From NCBI GenBank assembly GCA_002753095.1, contig PDZU01000001.1, positions 62,001-126,000 of the forward strand: a stretch of 64,000 bases of DNA, read 5' to 3'. Source of the DNA: Magnetococcales bacterium (lineage in GTDB: Bacteria; Pseudomonadota; Magnetococcia; Magnetococcales; Magnetaquicoccaceae). Both the position numbers and the translations under genes were made by a program. The notes beneath the pieces are model-generated. The model made no database searches. It was not told the origin of the DNA and saw only the letters and a program-made list of their open reading frames with translations. Every line of letters begins with the position of its first letter. Within the stretch, counting starts at the first letter, position 1. Below are positions 60,444 through 64,000 of this stretch, piece by piece.

Positions 60444-62513
60444 CTATCCCTTGGAAGTAAACTGGAACACCCCATCCCAATCAGCAGGCGGCGGATTCTC
60501 CAAATACTCCTTGCAACGCGCCACATACGTCAAACCCGGACCATCATTGGGATCCACCGCCAATATCTTCTCAAAACGCTGCAAAGCCGTCGCAAAATCC
60601 TTGGCCTTGTACGCCTCACGGGCATGGTTGTACAACTCCAAAATCTGCGCCATCTTGGGATCAAGCTCACCCTTGCGATCCAATAACTGATAGATGGTCA
60701 CCGGCTCATTCTTGCCAACCACACGCACAATATCCAACTCACGCGCCTCGATAAAATCCTTGGCCTGCTGGTAAGTCGAATCGGAAATCATGGTGCCAGA
60801 ACTGTAAAACTTGTTGGCCCCCTCCAAACGGGCCGCCAGATTGACCGCATCACCCATGATGGTATAATCCATGCGCTGCTTGGAGCCCATGTTGCCCACC
60901 ACCATGCGCCCAGTGTTGATACCCATGCGCACCGTCAACTTGGGCCGCCCCTCCGCCAATAACCTCTCGCGCATCTCTACCATGTGCTTGTTCATGTCAA
61001 TACACGCATAACAACACAACTTGGCATGGTCAGGTTGCTCAAGAGGCGCACCCCAAAAGGCAATAATGGCATCTCCCTCAAATTTGTCCACCGTGCCATC
61101 ATAACGCGAAATAATCTCGCACATGGCCGTCAAATATTCGTTGAGCAGTTGTACCAACTCTTCCGGCGTCAGCTTCTCGGAAATGGTCGAAAATCCAGCC
61201 ACATCCGAGAAATAGGCCGTCATCTCCCGCGACTCTCCACCCAAACTCAACTTGCTGGGATCGTTGCAGAGAATCTCCACCACCTTCGGGGAAAGATACT
61301 GACCAAAAGCTCCCTTGATCATCTGCTTCTGCCCCATCTCCTGGCGATAGAAGTAAAAACTGACGACCAGATAACTTAACACAATGGCGGTCAGATTGTA
61401 CGAAAGCGAAATGACCAACCCCTGGTAAATATAAAAATAACTGCTAAAAGAGACCAGCCCAACAAGAACCAACAACAACACCAACGAACGCTTGGCCAAA
61501 CTGGGAAACAGACTGGCAATCAGGATAATACCCAACGTGACCAACAGAATGTTTCTCTCCAATGTATCATCCGCCGGACGCAAAGGCGCGTTACGCAACA
61601 ACGTGTGAATGGAATCCGCAATAATCTCTACCCCATAAACCATCCCCACCGGCGTGTCAAACCAGTCGTGCGAAACCTCCGAAGTGTCACCCAACAACAC
61701 CAACTTGTCCTTGACCCAGGCACTCAACTCCATGCGCTCGTCATCATCCAACTTTTCAATGTTGATGAAGTCCAGAGCACTCAAACCAGCCGATTGACTC
61801 AAAAATTTGGTGCCAGAAGGCAAGGCAGGAAAATCAATGTAAAAATTGCCAAATTGATCCAACGGGACCGCAATCTGGTCACCCAGCTTCAGTACGTTGT
61901 TTTCCAGTTTTGGCTCCACATCCAAAAACATGGCCAACGCCTTGACCGCGAAAGGCCACGCATTCACCTGCTCATTGATCGCCGGATAGATCTTCAAGCG
62001 CGACAGCGACGTGACAATAGCACTCTGCGAGCCAATGTTGGTGTAACCGTTCTGAGTCACCTCCGCCAATACCGGCGTGGCCCCATTGAGCTTGACAAAC
62101 GTGCCCTTGCGAAACTCTGCCTGAGAGACCACCATGACGTTGCCGGCCTTCTTGAACGATTCGGCAGTCGGAACATCTTCACCATAGGAGCTGGGAAAGT
62201 CCATCAACAAGTCGATGGCCACCACCTTGGCACCCAGAGTACGCAGATTCTCAGCAATCTTGCCAACGTCAGTCCGCCGCAACGGAAAGCTGCCATACTC
62301 CTTGAAAAACTTTTCATCGGTGTTAACCAACACAATGGCATCTTTGGAAAATTGCGTTTGCGCCGGTTGGCCCTTGCTCTGCCGCAACAGGTGGCGGAAG
62401 GAAATGGTCTGTTCTTCAAGGAGGGCAAAGATCTCGTACTTCTCTGCCGGAATAACAAGAAGAAACAACAGGATAACGATCAATAGATCATAACGGCCTA
62501 GCAATTTTTTCAC
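60444..62513 (-). CDS. CHASE2-domain class III adenylate cyclase
   Basis: A 689-residue membrane enzyme starting from GTG. A first helix (about 8-24) leads to an extracytoplasmic CHASE2 sensor (about 40-310) and a block of helices (about 325-395). The cyclase domain (about 430-610) has both metal-binding Asp residues (YFSDVAGFSTISE and VDKFEGDAIIAFWG), the Lys of adenine specificity (DKFEGD), and MDYTIMGDAVNLAARLEGA with the transition-state Asn and Arg. It should make cAMP. A TPR-like tail (about 630-689) may bind a partner. It follows the FecR-domain gene on the same strand; in other bacteria CHASE2 cyclases and FecR domains are often neighbours or fused, suggesting a shared envelope-sensing role. 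Confidence 0.92.
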   Translation of the reverse strand: MKKLLGRYDLLIVILLFLLVIPAEKYEIFALLEEQTISFRHLLRQSKGQPAQTQFSKDAIVLVNTDEKFFKEYGSFPLRRTDVGKIAENLRTLGAKVVAIDLLMDFPSSYGEDVPTAESFKKAGNVMVVSQAEFRKGTFVKLNGATPVLAEVTQNGYTNIGSQSAIVTSLSRLKIYPAINEQVNAWPFAVKALAMFLDVEPKLENNVLKLGDQIAVPLDQFGNFYIDFPALPSGTKFLSQSAGLSALDFINIEKLDDDERMELSAWVKDKLVLLGDTSEVSHDWFDTPVGMVYGVEIIADSIHTLLRNAPLRPADDTLERNILLVTLGIILIASLFPSLAKRSLVLLLVLVGLVSFSSYFYIYQGLVISLSYNLTAIVLSYLVVSFYFYRQEMGQKQMIKGAFGQYLSPKVVEILCNDPSKLSLGGESREMTAYFSDVAGFSTISEKLTPEELVQLLNEYLTAMCEIISRYDGTVDKFEGDAIIAFWGAPLEQPDHAKLCCYACIDMNKHMVEMRERLLAEGRPKLTVRMGINTGRMVVGNMGSKQRMDYTIMGDAVNLAARLEGANKFYSSGTMISDSTYQQAKDFIEARELDIVRVVGKNEPVTIYQLLDRKGELDPKMAQILELYNHAREAYKAKDFATALQRFEKILAVDPNDGPGLTYVARCKEYLENPPPADWDGVFQFTSKG

Positions 62514-62620
62514 GGCTGCTCTCTTTCTCCCGACAAATCAGGAAAATAGATATGGATACCAACCATTAATCCACAACTGCATCCCGTTGTCAACCACACG
62601 CAAAAAACACTCAAAAAACA

Positions 62621-62657
62621 ACGAGACCTGAGCGGGTGATGTGCGCTCAGGTCTCGT
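62621..62657 (-). terminator. Rho-independent terminator after the FecR-domain gene
   Basis: A 14-bp perfect stem (ACGAGACCTGAGCG/CGCTCAGGTCTCGT) with a nine-base loop, followed on the minus strand by TGTTTTTTGAGTGTTTTTTG. Strong. It means the cyclase gene needs its own promoter or read-through. Confidence 0.9.
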
Positions 62658-62712
62658 CACGTTGCATTACTTTTCTGGAAGAGGCGCCGAAAAGAGCACG
62701 CCAGCAGCTTTA

Positions 62713-63666
62713 TCAGCCGCCCGCAGCCTTGCGCATGTCCTGCAGCTTCAAGGCGCTCTCCTTCTTCTGCTTCTCCAGCTTGAGATCGTTGTAGGCCTTG
62801 ATCAGCATGGGATACATGTCAACGTCATCCGCATTGCTCTCAAAATATTTGCGATAGAGATCCAACGCCGAAACGGTCAACCCCTTGTCGTCCAGGAAAT
62901 ACGCCTTGAAAAAGGTATCGCCAGGGGAGGTCTTTTCGATTTTGGCCAGGCCGTCAGCAATCTGTTTCTCTTCGTCCTTGCTCAACCATTTGATCTTGCC
63001 AGATTTTTTTGGCTCGTAGACCGCATTGCTGCCCTGCATGACATCAACCCGATAGTCATGCTCGCCGGCGGAAAGAGCAGGCACCGTGAAACGGATGATT
63101 TCGTTGTCCGTGGCAGCGATGTCATGGTTCTTGCCATCAATAACCAAACGGTAGGAATACTCCTTGCCCATGCCGGACCAGACCAAGTCAGGATAGGCCG
63201 CCGACAGGGTGATCTCCGAGACAGTATCCAACTTGACTTCGGTCGCCTTCTTCTCGACGCTGCGACGCACGGTGGTGTAACGCTGCGCCTTGTCGAAACG
63301 CTGGCCAATACCATCCACCAAGTTGCCAGAATCCTGGGCCGGCGCGGAAATTTTGCCGGACAAAGCCTTGACGTCCGCCTCGGTGATCTCCACAACCGAA
63401 TTGGCAGCCACCTCCTGGGTCAAGTTGGTGGTCTGATTGACCAACTTGCCAACACCGTCGGCTCCGGTTTTCACCTGATAGCCGGCAAAAAGAAACTTGT
63501 TGCGGTCAACCTTCTTCCACTCTTTACCATCCTTGCTGACCTGCACATCACCCTGCACTTGGGTCAGCATGGAAACAGGGGTTCCTGCGGCAAAGGCATC
63601 CAGGCTGAGACCCAAGCACAACGATGGCACAAGCAGCATACCCAATTTGAACAAACGTGTTTTCAT
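62713..63666 (-). CDS. Exported FecR-domain protein
   Basis: A 317-residue protein with a signal peptide (MKTRLFKLGMLLVPSLCLGLSLDAFAAG) and GGGAGG at good spacing before the ATG at 63666. The first domain (about 32-105) is FecR-like: VSMLTQVQGDVQVSKDGKEWKKVDRNKFLFAGYQVKTGADGVGKLVN and a late SVVEITEADV. The middle is a beta-rich domain with LVWSGMGKEYSYRLVIDGK, like the Ig-type domain that often follows FecR in such proteins. The C-terminal 80 residues are helical, with tandem-helix features (FFKAYFLDDKGLTVSALDLYRKYFESNADDVDMYPMLIKAYNDL). Periplasmic; probably senses or shapes the envelope with the CHASE2 cyclase encoded next. Confidence 0.8.
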   Translation of the reverse strand: MKTRLFKLGMLLVPSLCLGLSLDAFAAGTPVSMLTQVQGDVQVSKDGKEWKKVDRNKFLFAGYQVKTGADGVGKLVNQTTNLTQEVAANSVVEITEADVKALSGKISAPAQDSGNLVDGIGQRFDKAQRYTTVRRSVEKKATEVKLDTVSEITLSAAYPDLVWSGMGKEYSYRLVIDGKNHDIAATDNEIIRFTVPALSAGEHDYRVDVMQGSNAVYEPKKSGKIKWLSKDEEKQIADGLAKIEKTSPGDTFFKAYFLDDKGLTVSALDLYRKYFESNADDVDMYPMLIKAYNDLKLEKQKKESALKLQDMRKAAGG

Positions 63667-64000
63667 GCAGTTTTCCTCCCAAGGAAAAGATTGGTTTAAT
63701 ATGTAGATAGACAAAATCTCACTCATGTCGACGGGCATATTCACCGGGCTTCGGCGAGCAAGATGAAGAGGAGACTCTTTCCTGTACAACACATCATAGC
63801 AGCTTTTTTTATCTTTTGCTGAATTTTTTTAACCTTTCCATACGAAATCTTGCCATATCTTTTCGCTTGAGTTGCACGGCAATCCTGCCGATCAAACCTG
63901 TAAGGGAGTGATCAATCCCGAATTGGTCAGCACAACCCGAAACAGACGCACCAGAACCGGTTTGAGGTGGACAGATGAACACCCCCATGGTGGGACGCAC
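63667..64000. other. Window end, no gene supported
   Basis: 334 bases upstream of the FecR-domain gene. A 63-codon minus-strand frame runs to the window edge (63809-64000; stop at 63809) and could be the tail of a gene outside, but shows no recognisable motif. The region presumably contains the FecR-domain gene promoter. Confidence 0.3.

Noticed and set aside
1-64000. CRISPR array
   Set aside because: Direct repeats found are tandem units without spacers or dispersed hairpin modules; no regular repeat-spacer pattern or cas gene.

Overview
The window looks like chromosome from a magnetotactic, sulfur-oxidising proteobacterium, most likely of the Magnetococcales (Magnetococcia). The grounds are a close homologue of the magnetosome actin MamK (52682-53719), a sat-aprB-aprA sulfur-oxidation cluster, flagellin and chemotaxis genes, many multidomain sensor kinases, and class A RNase P RNA. 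The lineage is an inference; no rRNA is present.

Layout. 1-7700: a membrane flippase-like protein, a hybrid histidine kinase, an orphan phage-type terminase large subunit and transketolase. 7797-11989: the yggS / TPR-SPOR / proC / yggT / yggU operon, convergent with thioredoxin. 12091-14716: tRNA-Arg(CCG) followed by a decayed integrative element with att-like repeats, a Panacea toxin-antitoxin pair, an orphan RHH antitoxin, integrase debris and hicAB. 15081-20911: TPR glycosyltransferase, LapG-like protease, flagellin, rsmB and a small secreted protein. 21390-27060: a three-gene RND efflux operon. 27275-29607: an IS91-type element and a graveyard of IS1-like, PemK and reverse-transcriptase pieces, then rnpB and a HIT protein. 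30815-39447: a BarA-like kinase with an HD-GYP regulator, a cytidylate-kinase-like protein and a chemoreceptor. 39567-46349: hisI-hisF, rdgB, sat-aprB-aprA and a cysteine-cluster protein. 46614-53719: a DUF697 protein, then two divergent operons: parA / MotA-ZorA-like / MotB-ZorB-like on the minus strand and coiled-coil protein / mamK on the plus strand. 54003-64000: a RelE-like/XRE module, mutS, a pseudokinase-PEGA-FGE protein, and a CHASE2 adenylate cyclase with a FecR-domain protein.

Two things stand out. First, the mamK locus has no other magnetosome gene nearby; instead it is divergent from a ParA ATPase and a predicted ion-driven stator pair, suggesting an undescribed cytoskeleton or positioning module. 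Second, ten intergenic places carry one family of modular hairpin repeats. Their stems differ in sequence between copies but stay complementary, and their short loops are conserved. This is compensatory change, pointing to selection on folded RNA or single-stranded DNA rather than on sequence.

Starts were chosen from visible ribosome binding sites and family lengths. All functional calls come from reading motifs; no database search was possible.
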